Assembly (NCBI GenBank): GCA_025618425.1 | Contig: CM046836.1 | Location: 19,436,278 to 19,500,277 of the forward strand | Direction: 5' to 3' | DNA from: Heliocidaris tuberculata | Lineage: Eukaryota > Echinodermata > Echinoidea > Camarodonta > Echinometridae | Length of the DNA: 64,000 nucleotides | Shown here: positions 1 to 12,138 of the stretch, one piece after another | How positions within the stretch are numbered: position 1 is the stretch's first letter | Layout of the letters: each line of letters opens with the position of its first letter | Program-made: the position numbers and the translations under genes | Notes under the pieces: model-generated | What the model was told of the DNA's origin: nothing | The model's database searches: none | What the model saw: the letters and a program-made list of their open reading frames with translations, nothing else

Positions 1-947
1 AATGATTAAGTTTGACCCCATTCCCAATGACCCAAATTCCTCCTCAATAGCTGGCCCAACACTTTATCTTGGATGAATGTGAACGTGCCTATGGACAAAA
101 AATAGCTGAATAACTGCTATTTCATGTGTCACTACTTGACTTTCAAGAGCACAATAAGGCTAAAATCTACACATACATGTATGAATCCTGTGCCCAGGGG
201 TATTTGCACCTAACTGTTCACAGTTACAATACACCAATCTGTTCACCTTGAGGTTTAGAAAATCCTCCTTGTCTGAAAGGGGAATTATCTGAAGTACTTA
301 TAATGACTCTTGCTCCTTATAGGCTTTTAGAATTCTACTATTAGGTCCATCCACACACACGAGGGAAACATAAGATTGAATAATGAATAGAGATTCAAAT
401 ATCACTTTTTTGCAGCTTTTATGTAGTAAATCTAAGATGAATTTTCTTATCTCATTTCTTCTCTCCTTGGTTTTATCAATATGAGCAATCCTCTGACCTT
501 GTAACACATAAAGAAAGAATATTGGCAAATTATTTGGTATTCACAAAAATTCTCTCTTTGCAACTTGAATTATGATCAGGATATTACTATTTTATTTTAT
601 TTTTATTTCTAAATTTGTTCACAGAGAGAGCAAAAGCGATCCCCACTATCCCCATGACTCCATGACTAGGGTACAGATATGGCTGCATCTTGTTTCACAA
701 TTGGCTTCTACTATGACTAGCCCATTATCTATCACTTTTGATGAGATTACTCTGTGTTCACTCCAGAGGCGAGCTGTACAATGAAGGGGGAAAATGAGAA
801 CGGAGGAGGGTATGACTGGATTATTCTTCATCTCAGGGCCTCCAGGGTTGTTTGGGGATTTTCTTCCAGGTAATTGCATCCCTGCTCTATTGTATCCTTT
901 CAGCAAACAGAAATCACAGTTCTCTTCACCTCAGTCTGTCTCTTTCC

Positions 948-950
<3 letters not shown>

Positions 951-997
<47 letters not shown>
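951..997. repeat. (CT)n microsatellite
   Basis: An almost pure run of about 23 CT dinucleotides. Open frames crossing it read as poly-Ser/Leu and are artefacts of composition. Confidence 0.95.
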
Positions 998-1000
<3 letters not shown>

Positions 1001-1419
1001 TCTTTCTCACTCTGCCGTTTGTAAAATTTCTACCTTGTCCTGCAAAACTTTCATTGTAGCAAAGTGCTTCTCGGGTGATCTTTTTCTAAGTAATTTGTCG
1101 TTTTCCTTCTTCTCCCCTTCACACACACACTCTCTCACTTGATGTGTTGTTTATATCTTGTTCTAGTTCACTTTTAATTCCTTTATACCTTAACTTGCAA
1201 ATATAATTTAAAGAGCTTTCTACAGAACGATTTGTCATTTTCTTACTCTGACACTTACTCGTCATAGTGTCCTTTCCTTCCCCTCTCTCTCCGTTTACCT
1301 TCCTCTACATACACTTTTCTCCTTCCTTTTCTCTCCACAATGTCATATGTTTCTATTTGGTAATCTTTTATTTTTAAAAGCTGTCAGTTGTATAATTTGT
1401 CCTTTTCCTTCTCCCCCTC

Positions 1420-1450
1420 TCTCTCTCTAGGCCCCCTCTCTCTCTCTCTT

Positions 1451-1482
<32 letters not shown>

Positions 1483-1605
1483 CATCTCTCTCTCTCTCTT
1501 TCTCTATCTCTCTCTCTTTCTCTATCTCTCTCTCTCTTTCTCCATCTCTCTCTCTGTCTCCATCTTTCTCTTTCTCCTTCTCCATCTCTCTCTCTCTCTT
1601 TCTAT
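1420..1605. repeat. Imperfect CT-rich pyrimidine tract
   Basis: Interrupted CTCTCT/TTTCTC blocks with some CCATCTCTC variants, about 185 bp of almost pure pyrimidine on the plus strand. It is a second, more degraded microsatellite of the kind at 951-997. Confidence 0.9.
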
Positions 1606-1879
1606 ATCCAGATCATGCACTTATCCTCCTACCTCCAACAGTCACTTCTTAGATATCTCTTGTATCTATGCATCCCTGTCTCCTCTTCTTTGAATATTTC
1701 CCGAATATTAATGCATCTCTCCTCAATAATTACCCTTCTCTCTATCATACACTGTAATCTATATTCTTGTAAACAAACCAGCAAACTAGAGCAGTAAGGT
1801 GGTCAAAAACAAGTGCAGACTACGCCTACTTCTACCGCAGCATCCTCAAGATTAATGACAAGAAAGGCCAAACATTGCC

Positions 1880-2340
1880 CCATACCCCCTTCTTTTTAAT
1901 TTGGTCCTTGGCTTATCTCGATCAATATCGCATTTGTTATGCAAATGTGCTCCTGGCCCAAGACTGTCCGCCTGCCGTGAATGGGGGAAGACAATGCCGG
2001 CAAATAAAAAATCATTACGATCAAACAGTTGGGTGTTGATCCATTCTATGAGGCGGGGGTGTGCAGGATGATTGGATGAAGGGAAGATGCTAATGGTTTT
2101 GATTAATTAGGGAAAACCCTCAAGTATTCTGTATTTTCGAGATGTGCCGAGATGGGCAAAAAAAATCTCCTCAAGAATTACCATTTATGGCAGAGCTAAA
2201 GCCGCACTGAAAATCTACTTACGAGGATTTGGAATGCACAATTTCAAAAGGCTGCTGTGGGAGCTTATCCCAGGAGGCGATGGAGCATACATTGGGCTCC
2301 CTTTTGAAGTAGTTGCGTCCTTTCAATTGTAACACTCTCC
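1880..2340. promoter_or_regulatory. Possible regulatory segment upstream of Kir (weak)
   Basis: About 450 bp lacking simple repeats and richer in GC than the surroundings. It contains an octamer-type site ATGCAAAT near 1938-1945 within the imperfect inverted repeat ATTTG-TTATG-CAAAT. A 62-codon ORF here has no recognisable domain. Regulatory function is only an inference from composition and position about 0.5 kb before the Kir exon. Confidence 0.2.
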
Positions 2341-2852
2341 CCCACACACAAATGTTCAAAGCTGGATTTCTCAAATGCCTGCTACTACTCAACATTTGTT
2401 GATTTTCTGAAACAAAACGGTGTAATTCAAGTCTTCTGTTGATTCATAACTCTGTGGATGATATTATGTGATTATATAGCCTTGCTGTGATAAATTGTGA
2501 GTATTTAATCTTTATTTTGTAATGATACCTGTAAATGTAAAAGAGTTGGGGTTTTCCTCAAACATGTGTAGCATTTAAGAAGAATGGGTGACTAGCTTGT
2601 TTGGTGGTCAGTCCATTTTGTGTCAGTTATGTATCAGGGACAATAGTTCAAAATGCTTAAGTTTGCTAAAGAAATATGAAAAATGTCATTTATGCTTTTG
2701 TGATGTCTATTTTTTTTTTTCTGTTTTCTCCTCGTTGCAGGGTTGAAAAACACTTTGGACCTGTTATTCAAAAGTGCCATAGAGTTTTCGGATTGTACAC
2801 GGAGGGGTTTCAAATTTAAAAGGACAAAGGAGAATATTGATTTGGGTGTCCA

Positions 2853-4229
2853 ATGGGTACAAGACCTAACGGACAAAAGCCCTCATATGGGGAAGCAGTC
2901 AACATGGCTGACTCGGCCAATGCCAGCTTTGCCAGCGAGTACGGCTGTAACCACAATGACTCTAGGACCCTGGTCCTTCAGGGCCAGAACCATGTTGTTT
3001 CCAACCACGTTACAGGCAACCATGTTGTAGGCAACTTCAACCACCTTGCTGCAGAGTCCATGAAGTCATATGCTTCAACTGAGGTCTCTTTGAGGCACAC
3101 GGTGCCTAAGAGAAGGAGGCTAGTGGAGAAGAACGGTCGCTGCAATGTCTCGTTTGAGAGCAAGGCGAAACACTGGCGGCTCCAGTTCATAAAGGATATC
3201 TTCACAACTTCAGTGGATATGCCATGGAGGTACAACATCATCATGGTTTGTCTCGGGTTTGTCGTCAGTTGGTTAGCCTTCGCAGGAATATATTATGCCA
3301 TCGCATGGGGAAGAGGAGACTTTGATCAGTTAAACAACTCAGAATGGTCCCCTTGCTTCCGAAACTTCTTCAACTGGAATTCGGCATTGCTCTACAGCAT
3401 AGAGGCACAGACTACAATAGGTTTTGGATTCCGTTGCCCCACGGAGCAGTGTCCTGAAGCCATCGTCTTCCTTGTCATCCAAGTCCTGCTTGCCAACTTT
3501 CTTGAGGCATTCATCATCGGTGCCTTCATTGCCAAATTCTCCAGACCGAAGATGCGAGCAAGCACTCTCCTCTTTAGCAAGACTGCCTGCATCACCAAAC
3601 AGGATGGTCGACTCTGCCTTCTCTTCAGGATAGGGGATCTGCGCCACAAGAGCCAGATTGTCGAAGGTCACATCAGGTTACAGCTGATCAAACACCACGT
3701 CACACAGGAAGGGGCATGGCTGCCGTACAAAATCTTTGATTTGAACATTGGCCATGAGTTTGGCCTGGACCGCATCTTTCTGGTGTGGCCGCTCACGATA
3801 TGCCATGTCATCGACAGCAAAAGCCCCCTCTATGAAATATCAAGAGACTCTCTTCCTGGGGCAGAGTTTGAAGTGGTTGCCATCCTTGAAGGTATCGTAG
3901 AGTCCACAGGGACTACCACCCAAGCAAGGACTTCCTATCTCCCTGATGAAATCATGTGGGGTTTCGATTTTGAGAACATCATCTTTGATAACGATGGAAT
4001 GCATTTTATTGACTTTGAACGCTTCCACAATGTAACTGAGGTGCCTGCATTCACCGTTTTGAGCCCAAAGGATTACTACAAAGAGATGAGGCGACAGAAC
4101 CCCAACGGTGATGGAGACATTTGGACAGAGCGAAAGGAGAGTACATGCAGCGCTACCACCAGTACACCCATCAAAAAGCAATCCTCGTTTAAGAGATCTA
4201 GGCAGATGGAGTTTGAGTCAAGGCTGTGA
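2853..4229 (+). CDS. Inward-rectifier potassium channel (Kir family), complete coding exon
   Basis: 458-residue Kir channel subunit, expected to form plasma-membrane tetramers that pass K+ inward and are gated by PIP2. Seen in the sequence: cytosolic N-terminus; first membrane helix about 128-152; pore with filter TIGFG (188-192); outer cysteines C168 and C200, 32 apart as in vertebrate Kir2; second helix about 203-227; a basic KFSRPKMR stretch (228-235) at the usual PIP2 site; and a full cytosolic immunoglobulin-like domain (about 238-400) with FSK, GDLR, ARTSYLPDEI and WG motifs. E218 sits at the rectification-controller position, where D or E gives strong rectification in known channels. 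The tail ends ESRL, fitting a class I PDZ ligand. An in-frame stop at 2838-2840 supports the ATG at 2853; a second ATG at codon 18 is possible. A splice acceptor at 2739-2740 makes 2741-2852 5' UTR. The core looks closest to Kir2, but F in the filter is Kir6-like, so no subfamily symbol is given. Confidence 0.93.
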   Translation: MGTRPNGQKPSYGEAVNMADSANASFASEYGCNHNDSRTLVLQGQNHVVSNHVTGNHVVGNFNHLAAESMKSYASTEVSLRHTVPKRRRLVEKNGRCNVSFESKAKHWRLQFIKDIFTTSVDMPWRYNIIMVCLGFVVSWLAFAGIYYAIAWGRGDFDQLNNSEWSPCFRNFFNWNSALLYSIEAQTTIGFGFRCPTEQCPEAIVFLVIQVLLANFLEAFIIGAFIAKFSRPKMRASTLLFSKTACITKQDGRLCLLFRIGDLRHKSQIVEGHIRLQLIKHHVTQEGAWLPYKIFDLNIGHEFGLDRIFLVWPLTICHVIDSKSPLYEISRDSLPGAEFEVVAILEGIVESTGTTTQARTSYLPDEIMWGFDFENIIFDNDGMHFIDFERFHNVTEVPAFTVLSPKDYYKEMRRQNPNGDGDIWTERKESTCSATTSTPIKKQSSFKRSRQMEFESRL

Positions 4230-5905
4230 CTAGACAGAGGAACTTTGTAAGGAAGATAAAGTTTTAAATAACAGGTGAGATCTTTAATTTTTTCAGCATC
4301 ATCAGAAAAATGTCATTAAAAATCAATTTCTACCATTTCCTGGAGTTCTTGTTCCTTTCCATGAAACTCTGAACTTCTTTGCTTGAAATGTTTTTGCAGC
4401 TAGAGTTGGTATTTAGGATTTTAAAGATACAACAATCAAGAGAGATGTATTATGGCTGACCAGAGACCACCATTTTGTACCTCCATCTGACTGGGATCCC
4501 AGTCATCATTTGAAACTAAAGTGGGAAATGGAAAGCTTATGTTTCACTTTTAAAATCAATATCTGAACTTGAAGTTAATTATGATTGTAGGGTATACTGT
4601 TGAAAAGCTAACCAGCAGACTGAATAGTTTGAGCAAAATCTAATTTCAAAAGCTCAATACATTTTTTATTTACATTGGGATGGATGTCTATGCTGAAATC
4701 ACAAATTATGTGCAAGTGAAAATGTGTGCAATACTATCACCAAAGGAAGAGTAGATGGTAAAACAAGTATGACCTGATCTACTTGTATTAAAATGAAATT
4801 TTAAAAAATAGAGTTGATTGGCTTAGTCACAGCTAGATTCCTAGGTTTAATTGACTCAGAAAAGATTTTGTTGAGGTGGGTTAATAAGGTGCAGACTTAA
4901 TAGTGTCTGCAATTTAATTAGCAGTCTTTGGTATAATGAAGAATCCTCGTAGTCTCTCAATCAAAGCATCACTTGATCATTTGGCCAACTTTTTTTTTTT
5001 TTCTAATGAAATATACTTTTTGAAATCTACAAATCAAATAAATAAGCCCAGATGCATATGTAGGTATTTATCCATACCAACTTTGGAGTATGATTAATTT
5101 CAAGATTATTGTGAAAATTGTAAAAACAAGAAAATTTAACAAAAATACAAACTGAAAAAATACATAATTATCTCTGTGGATATTTCCATATGTGTGGGGA
5201 TTTTTCTGAAAATTTTGATTATCATTTTCCCTTCAGATTCCTTTCATATTGATTACTAAGTTTATTTAAAGCATATATCTATTCAGAGGACTTGTAGCAA
5301 AGAAATATGTTGGTCATAATATCAAATTATGCTGTATTCCAAGAAAGAAAGAAATATTATGTGTTGAACATATGAATGGCATTTCATAATTTGTTTTCTT
5401 AAAAAGTTTGTATTTCAGTATTGTATTTCACAATTTGATATCCTAAACATACAAAACATTTCAGGTAGGGAGACTAATGGAAATCAATTCTAAATGAATA
5501 CTAGTAGTCAAAACGCCGGGATATATTAGACGACTGATTTTTCTGTTCTTTTTTTATGTTAGGGTTATAGACCTACCATCATATTCTACTGTATTTGCAT
5601 GAAATTTAATGAGCATCATTATCAAGCATAAGTGCATCAACAGCCTTTGGCAGTGAGTGAAAGGAATCATTGAAAAAGTCTGTCTAATAAGACTATAGAG
5701 AAAGCGTAATTAAAAGAGTTGGTTGAGTAAATATAGTAAGTGTGGTCATCTAAATGACCAGGCTAGCTAGAAGAATGCTAAATGAACTTGGGCTGTAATG
5801 TATAACATGCAACCTGATATACACAATATCTATAGACTTAAATTACTAATTGAATAACTATTAATAGCTACCAGACAAATATAGAGAGGGGGAAGTGAAT
5901 GAAAT

Positions 5906-5908
<3 letters not shown>
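4230..5908. other. Kir 3' UTR and AT-rich intergenic DNA
   Basis: AT-rich sequence with no coding potential. It should hold the Kir 3' UTR. A candidate AATAAA polyadenylation signal lies at 5037-5042, about 800 bp after the stop, but several other A/T-rich hexamers are possible. Nothing else is recognised. Confidence 0.4.
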
Positions 5909-5949
<41 letters not shown>

Positions 5950-6022
5950 GGGAGAGGGAGAGGGGAGTATTAAAGTGTGTGTGTATGTGTGTGTGTGTGT
6001 GAGTGAGAGAGAGAGAGAGAGA
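5909..6022. repeat. Compound microsatellite (GA)n-(G)n-(GT)n-(GA)n
   Basis: (GA)n from about 5909, a run of about 13 G at 5939-5951, GA-rich spacer, then (GT)n passing into (GA)n up to 6022. The strand is purine-rich with a G homopolymer. Confidence 0.95.
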
Positions 6023-6068
6023 TGGAGATTCAGTAGGAAGCAAATAACTAATAATAAATCATTAAAAG

Positions 6069-6219
6069 GAGATGTTTAAAGAAAATTAAGGCAACCTTAA
6101 CAATGAGAGTAGAATTATAAATCCAGGCTTCGTTAGCCCATTTGAGATGTTTAAAGAAAATTAAGGCAACCTTAACAATGAGATTAGAAAATAAATCCTG
6201 GCTTCGTTAGGCAATTTGA
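6069..6219. repeat. Tandem duplication, 75-bp unit
   Basis: Two adjacent copies starting GAGATGTTTAAAGAAAATTA at 6069 and 6144. They are nearly identical except for a few substitutions and small indels (for example GAGAGTAGAATTAT versus GAGATTAGAAAAT). No coding role. Confidence 0.9.
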
Positions 6220-7325
6220 TAATATGCATTATATTATACAATGCAGAAGACAAAGCTAAACTTTCATAAGAATAGCAGAGCATTATTTCCTCTGAATCAT
6301 ACTCTAAAGAAAAGAAAAATTGCCATAAGGCCTGAATAAATTAACTTTATATCCTAAAATTGGTGAAAATCATAGCTTCTTTCAATAGTACTTTACGAAG
6401 ATGGAATGAAATGTATTTTAATTGAATCTGTTATGGTAACAAAATGCATCCTGAATGCCAATATCTACATACATGTAAGAATAGTGATGATGAATTCTAC
6501 TATGGATTGATAATTTATAGATTTATAGCATTGCCTATTTTCATTTGAAGCATTTCATTCTTGAAAAACAAAATGTACTGCTACAGAAATAAATGCCAAG
6601 CTGTCTGTCATATTTGCTCTTTCTGCTTTTTTACATGTGTATTTCATAGCATTCTAGATAAAAAGATGATGTAAAAAGTTTTTAAAAAGGTAGCACTGTA
6701 ACTCTTCAGGTTGAATTAGTTTGCAGAACTTTGTTTAATTTTCATAGTTATGAATACCTTTATTCAATTCCTTCATGTTCAATTTCTGTTTTTCAGATCA
6801 ATCACTTCCTCGATTGCAATTAGAATTTTCTAATGAGCTATTTACAATCAATTGCCACACCCTGTATTCCATTTACTTAATTGAAAGTCATCATACTGAT
6901 CAATAAATACTTTTCTGAAAAGTAATTGGTTTACTTTTAATTAAGCCAAAAGATATATACATGTAGCAAATATTGCTAAAGTAACATGCATGCTTAGTGC
7001 ATGTAATTTGAATAGGTATAGCTGATAACTGATATCCTATAGATCTGTCTACATGTATGTTAATCTCTGCAATTTTGATAAATGCAAAAAGATTTCACTA
7101 CCTTGTTTTTATGTCTTTCTGCTTCTTCTGTTGTAACTTTTATGACTGCCGTAAAATACGTGTTTAAGATTGGTAAAACTTTAAATAAGACCACAAAATG
7201 GTACTTTGATGCCTGGAACTGAAGCAAGCATTGGAAGTTTCAAAGAGAAGTTCTTTAAACCAGAGTCTCAAAACACTTCTGTAGCACTTATAATTGAAGC
7301 AAGATATTTATAAACCAGCTTTATA
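6220..7325. other. AT-rich DNA, nothing recognised
   Basis: No ORF with domain-like content, no clear inverted repeats and no long simple repeats. Confidence 0.5.
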
Positions 7326-7699
7326 TTTAAAGTGTACCAATCACCTCAAAAAATTATTTCTGTACAACTAGAATATACAAAATCAACCTCATAACACTTT
7401 ACCTTGCCTTCTTATGGGTTAACGGTTAAGGAGTATGAAGAAACTGAATGAAAACATAAAACCCCTCACGCGGAACCCAACTCGGACTTGGGTCTGCAGG
7501 CCATTATTCTGTGTGAGCACCTACGGGTGTGTCGACTCGTCTCCTCAAAAGTCACTGTTTTGTTCATTGGAGTGTATTTCAAGTTGCAAAATCTCTTTAT
7601 AGGATCAACATTTGAAGCTTATATTTCCAATATAGTATAGTGACATGGAACCCCTAATATACAGAGCAAAATATTTTGGGGGGATTGGTACACTTTAAA
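7326..7699. mobile_element. Non-autonomous inverted-repeat element flanked by TTAA
   Basis: About 374 bp. It begins TTTAAAGTGTACCAATCACC and ends with the reverse complement. About 40 bp at each end pair, including CAAAA..ATT..CTGTA subterminal matches. Both ends fall in TTAA, the target site known for piggyBac-type transposons, but the TIR itself is not a textbook piggyBac end. There is no ORF, so it would be mobilised in trans. Related copies occur at 50066-50527 and 55900-56246. Confidence 0.8.
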
Positions 7700-7819
7700 G
7701 GTAATGTATATCTTCGTACATCTTCAATTTTAATAATTATTACACTTTTTCTTGTTTAGCACAGAAGCATAAATTCTCTATCAGGAAATTAGATGTATTC
7801 AAGCATGAAATTTCACAAC

Positions 7820-8226
7820 CAGCGTTGTCACTACGGTGGTCAGCACCGGTCGGAACCTTCCACCACTCGAAATTTCCGACCGGCACTCAAGGCAATATCA
7901 CACCCGCCCGCCCGGCACTAATTTCCCCACTGACACCGAAAAAATACTATGATTTTGAACTACGAACATGCACCTGTGGTTTAAGCCAGTAATCTGACAG
8001 CACTCACAGCAGATATATGTACAAAATAAACTAAATACTAGTACAGTAGTTACAATGCTTAATGCTGCAGCTACAGTACAGTGTGTACTGTGTAGATACA
8101 TGATACTTTTACTGTTTAACTAGTTATAAGCCCTGAAACCGACTAGTTTTTGTCCCCCTGAACCCCCGTGGTAAGGTGTCGGGCAATAAAATTTCCACCA
8201 CTAAAAAGTCCCTGGTGACATCCCTG
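7820..8226. mobile_element. hAT-like MITE with 8-bp target duplication
   Basis: 407-bp element starting CAGCGTTGTCAC and ending GTGACATCCCTG, an imperfect terminal inverted repeat opening with CAG as in hAT elements. Flanks TTCACAAC (7812-7819) and TTTACAAC (8227-8234) match at 7 of 8 bases, the TSD size expected for hAT. No transposase is encoded. Confidence 0.75.
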
Positions 8227-8234
8227 TTTACAAC

Positions 8235-11200
8235 ACTTTCATTAACATCATCAACAAATTTATTAATGAAATATTTATATGTGAAAGATAATGCATGTAC
8301 ACTGTTTAAGTAAGCTTCTGCAATATATTTCATTTTGCTCATGCTGACCTTTAGAATCTAATGAGGTGTGTGAAACGATAGCTATTCTGTAAGACATAGA
8401 AAAACAAAACGCTTTGAAGGGTGTTTGGTTTATATTGATTGTGGAATTCAATACACCAGAAAGATATACAATATGTGGGAAAGAGTGACATGTGTGGGGG
8501 ATATCTAATTAAGCACATCATATTTCACCCACACCCACGCGCAACATGTTGCATGTTTAAAGGGAAAGGCATGTCTGAAAAATAGAAATTATCATCAAAT
8601 TTTGTCATATTTCATTACTAACTGAGCAAATATTGTGTGAAATTAAGAACATATTTTTGCATTTACATCAATGAGGGCAGTATCCTACAAATGGAAATAC
8701 ACTGAAAGTAACGAAAGTAAACAGAAGAAGGAATTCTTGTTTTCTTATTTTTCATAAGAAAGGGGTACAATTGATCAGTAACGCAACTTGACATGAGAAA
8801 AAGAATAAACCATACTACCCTTGAAGAGTTATTTTGCTTGCCTGTTTTAATCAGATTCTTACTTTTATTTTAATGGTTTAATGATATTGAAGTATATATC
8901 ATTTTTTGAAGGCTAGAAGGGCATTAAGTCGCATAATTCTACGTTGATTAAATGCCCTACTGGCTCTCAGTCAGTAATATTTACAGGGATAAATGGAGCA
9001 GATCTTCTATGCAATTAGATTGGCTTCCTTTGACGCTACAGGCAATCGATCTGCCAACAGCTTGTTTTATACTATTTGTATTTCACATCTACTGTTTAAA
9101 GATAAAGTTGAGTTCTGGTAATGCTTTTAAATTGTGAAAGAAACTGCCTGGAAGGCATTGGGAAAGTTTGATTATATAGCACATAAGAATTGGTGTATGC
9201 TGTAAGGTTTTGGAATCACCAAAATGAGAAGAAATTGACCCAATCCTACAGATAATCACATGCACTGCACACAGAAATGTGTATATGGGACTACACATGC
9301 ATGTGGCATGAATGTTCTGCCCAAACATTTCAGCTCTTTCTTGTCATATTTCGAATATGAGGGCATTTGAAGAGCAATCCTTTTCAGGAGACATTTCTTT
9401 TATGATAATCTTCCAAACTGACATGATTTTTCACCTTTCCCAGAACTCAACCTTCATTTTAATCTTCAGTATTATTTATAATTGTAGTTGAAGGCTATTT
9501 TCACAACTCTGTGTTCCACTTTGTGTATTATCCCATAAATTAATATGACACTAAATAAATTAATGACAGGTTGCAGACATGTTTTTAATTTCATTGGAAA
9601 ATGCCTCCGACAAGATAAAATTATTTAGAGTTTTTGCCATGGTGCATTTTGACTTAGACATGGTCATCTCCTTGCCCTGGTTGCTTAGTTGGTTGGTGGG
9701 TGAATTGAACAGTTTACACATTTTATCATTTGCTGTTACATCGTGGGCTGTAATATTGACTTTTATTTATGTATACTCATACCAGATATCTAAATCTGTG
9801 CATGCATAATATCTAGACGTTTTGGGACTTATTGTATGTTACTAACAAAATACCATCCATCTTTATTAAAACATTTTTTCATTTTCCTTGAGTGGTCTTT
9901 ATATGCACGTGTGATAGTACTTTGCAGCCATAAACATATATAGAAATTAACTAACTTTTACGTGCAAATTTTTGATAATAGGATGATATGCATTAATCAG
10001 ATTGTCCTAGTAGTTCTACATCTAACAAAGACAGCATTTGAAAAAAAAAATCTTTGTTACCAATACTCCAGAATGTAGTTAAGTCTATACAACTATAGGT
10101 ATATGATGATCACCTTTTGACAACATTGAGATAACTAAGCATTAAAGAATAAATTACATTTTAAAGAGTCCACTAACATTGTAATGATTTAGATAGCACA
10201 TTTGGGCAAACTACATGTAAATGCGTTTTAGTCAATGGTGGTCTTCTTTTTTTGCTTTCAATACCAAGTACTAAAACAGGCGTTGAACCTGATACACTGT
10301 GTCAAAAATTTTAATCAATATTTTTTTGTTTATGTGTTGCAAACAATGCAGTAGTTCTTATCATGTAGAATTTAGCTGCATGAAGATTTTTCTTTTCCTC
10401 CCAAAAAATTTAATACCCCACTGAAGGATTTGCTATTCCTGGCCTCCTGATTTGAACTGTCCTGCTGCCCTCATGTGCCAAAACTTTTTGATGGGTGATG
10501 CAATAGTTTCTCAGCATTATGATGTCATGCTTATCTCAGTGTATAGTTTGGTTCTGGTTGTTGTATGTCAAATCCGATCTCGGGTGGCACAGCTTGAAGC
10601 TTGAAGCTACAGACATCATTTTATTAAAACTACTAACGAGTTTGCAGTTTATACTTTCTTAAAGTGAAGCAAGCTGTAAAGTTAAGATCTTCACCTACAT
10701 GTACATGTACACAGCTTCTTCTTCTTTTCTTTAGTGTAATGAAGTGAAGCAGATATATACAATGTAGCCAATATTCAATTTTATATGCACAGGAGGGGGG
10801 GGGGGGGTTGAAATCGTAGGAGAGTGAGTTAACGCAAGGCACAGATTATATATGTATTTGAAATCATAGACATGGTCCAATTTCCTTTACATGTATATTT
10901 TATAGCCTGCTTTCATTTAATCCTTTCAGAGAGTTTAGAGAAGACTTTGAAAATTGTACAGATTCATGTGATTTGAATGGAAAGTTTTAAGTGAGGTCAG
11001 TTATCTTTTCAAGAAACTCGTACTTACTTGCTCTTCCAAGAGGTCTAGTTATAGAGAGCATCATTAGCATTTCATCTTGGCCAGGAAAAGCTATTAAAAT
11101 ATTCAACATTGATGAAAATATATAGATTGAGAACTTTGATTCTTAAGTGGAGCCATGCATAATATTAATAGCTCAGACGTCAAAATCTCATGCATCCATG

Positions 11201-11721
11201 CACATCTACTTAACTATCAAACCATTCTGGCAAGGTCTGAAACGTGAGAAGTTCCGTTTTCCCCCCTTTTTCCTTTGGCACCCCCTAATTCTGCGTCCTT
11301 CCCCCTACATCCATTGCTTCCCTAGGGTTTAGAGGGCTCAGGAAGTGACAAATTGAAATCAACTCCCTCATGGCTATATTTAGGAGCACCCCCTTAATGT
11401 TCCCCTTCCCCTATACAATAGGGCAGATGAGTGGGACCTCCCCTGCCGTGGGGGTCGAACCCTTGTTCTCCAAACCTACATGTACATGTATATATATATA
11501 TATATATATGATGCAGGCAGATATAAGTGATTAGAAATTATTTTCACCTCTATGTAATCTATTCAGTTAGCCAAGATATACAAAAGACAGATGTCAAATA
11601 TTTGATAAGCATGTATATACATGTATGTGGTGAAAATTTGAAAGGTCATTCATGTTCTGTTCATGGTACATGTTCCAGATGCCTTTTCATTTTCCATAGC
11701 TGCATATTGACTGAGGCATAG
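8235..11721. other. AT-rich DNA with few recognisable features
   Basis: No host exon is recognised. It contains one copy of a dispersed repeat (9150-9470), a G run near 10795-10807, an (AT)n tract at 11487-11509 and several TACATGTA palindromes. Short ORFs here lack domain content. Confidence 0.5.
9150..9470. repeat. Dispersed repeat, copy 1
   Basis: Shares ordered blocks with 49725-50065: TATGGGACTACA, GTGGCATGAA, TCGAATATnAGGGCATTTG, AGAGCAnTCC, CTGACATGA and AACTCAACCTT. Two diverged copies of an unnamed interspersed repeat. Confidence 0.7.
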
Positions 11722-12138
11722 TTAACCCTTTCATGACAGGAATTATTTAAGGGGTAAATTGATCACATTTTGTTCTTCAAATTGGCAACAATAATATTTT
11801 TCTTTTAGTGCTATATGGTTCTAACACAATGTAATGTCTTTGAAAACAATATACATCATTAGAAACTTAGTCGAAAGTTGAAAAAAAAATGCCAATTTTG
11901 ATAAAAAACAGTGATTTTGAACCTCTCAATGTGTTGCCAATTTAAGGATTTTGAAGCTTATTCTCCTTTTTAAAATTCCTGGCATCAATCGCAATATGGT
12001 CATGCAACAAAAATGGAAACAATGTGTGTAGAAATTTTTGCTCTTTCTACTCATGCATCTGGTATATTTTTTAGAGCTCTGAATCAAAAGTTATTGAGCC
12101 AAACCACAAAATGTGGTCAATTGTCTCGAAAGGGTTAA
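11722..12138. mobile_element. MITE with TTAACCCTTTC ends, intact copy
   Basis: 417 bp, starting TTAACCCTTTC and ending GAAAGGGTTAA. The interior is AT-rich and non-coding. A reverse-orientation, 5'-trimmed copy of the same family is at 21716-22999, aligning across most of its length. Confidence 0.8.

Larger units (their letters stand above)
1..2740. other. Non-coding stretch upstream of the Kir coding exon
   Basis: No convincing coding exon is seen. The stretch holds the pyrimidine microsatellites listed separately and a slightly GC-richer segment at about 1860-2340. It ends in a polypyrimidine tract and a CAG at 2738-2740, a good 3' splice site directly before the Kir exon. At least its right-hand part is therefore probably intron of the Kir gene, with one or more non-coding 5' exons further left, inside or outside the window. 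Confidence 0.5.

Noticed and set aside
852..1142. Overlapping Ser/Leu-rich ORFs
   Set aside because: They are created by the CT microsatellite, which has no stop codons in several frames; no domain and no splice support.
1388..1693. 101-codon Ser/Leu-rich ORF
   Set aside because: Entirely low-complexity CT repeat translation.
2743..3030. 95-codon ORF overlapping the start of Kir in another frame
   Set aside because: Shadow frame of the Kir exon with no domain; the Kir frame has full family homology.
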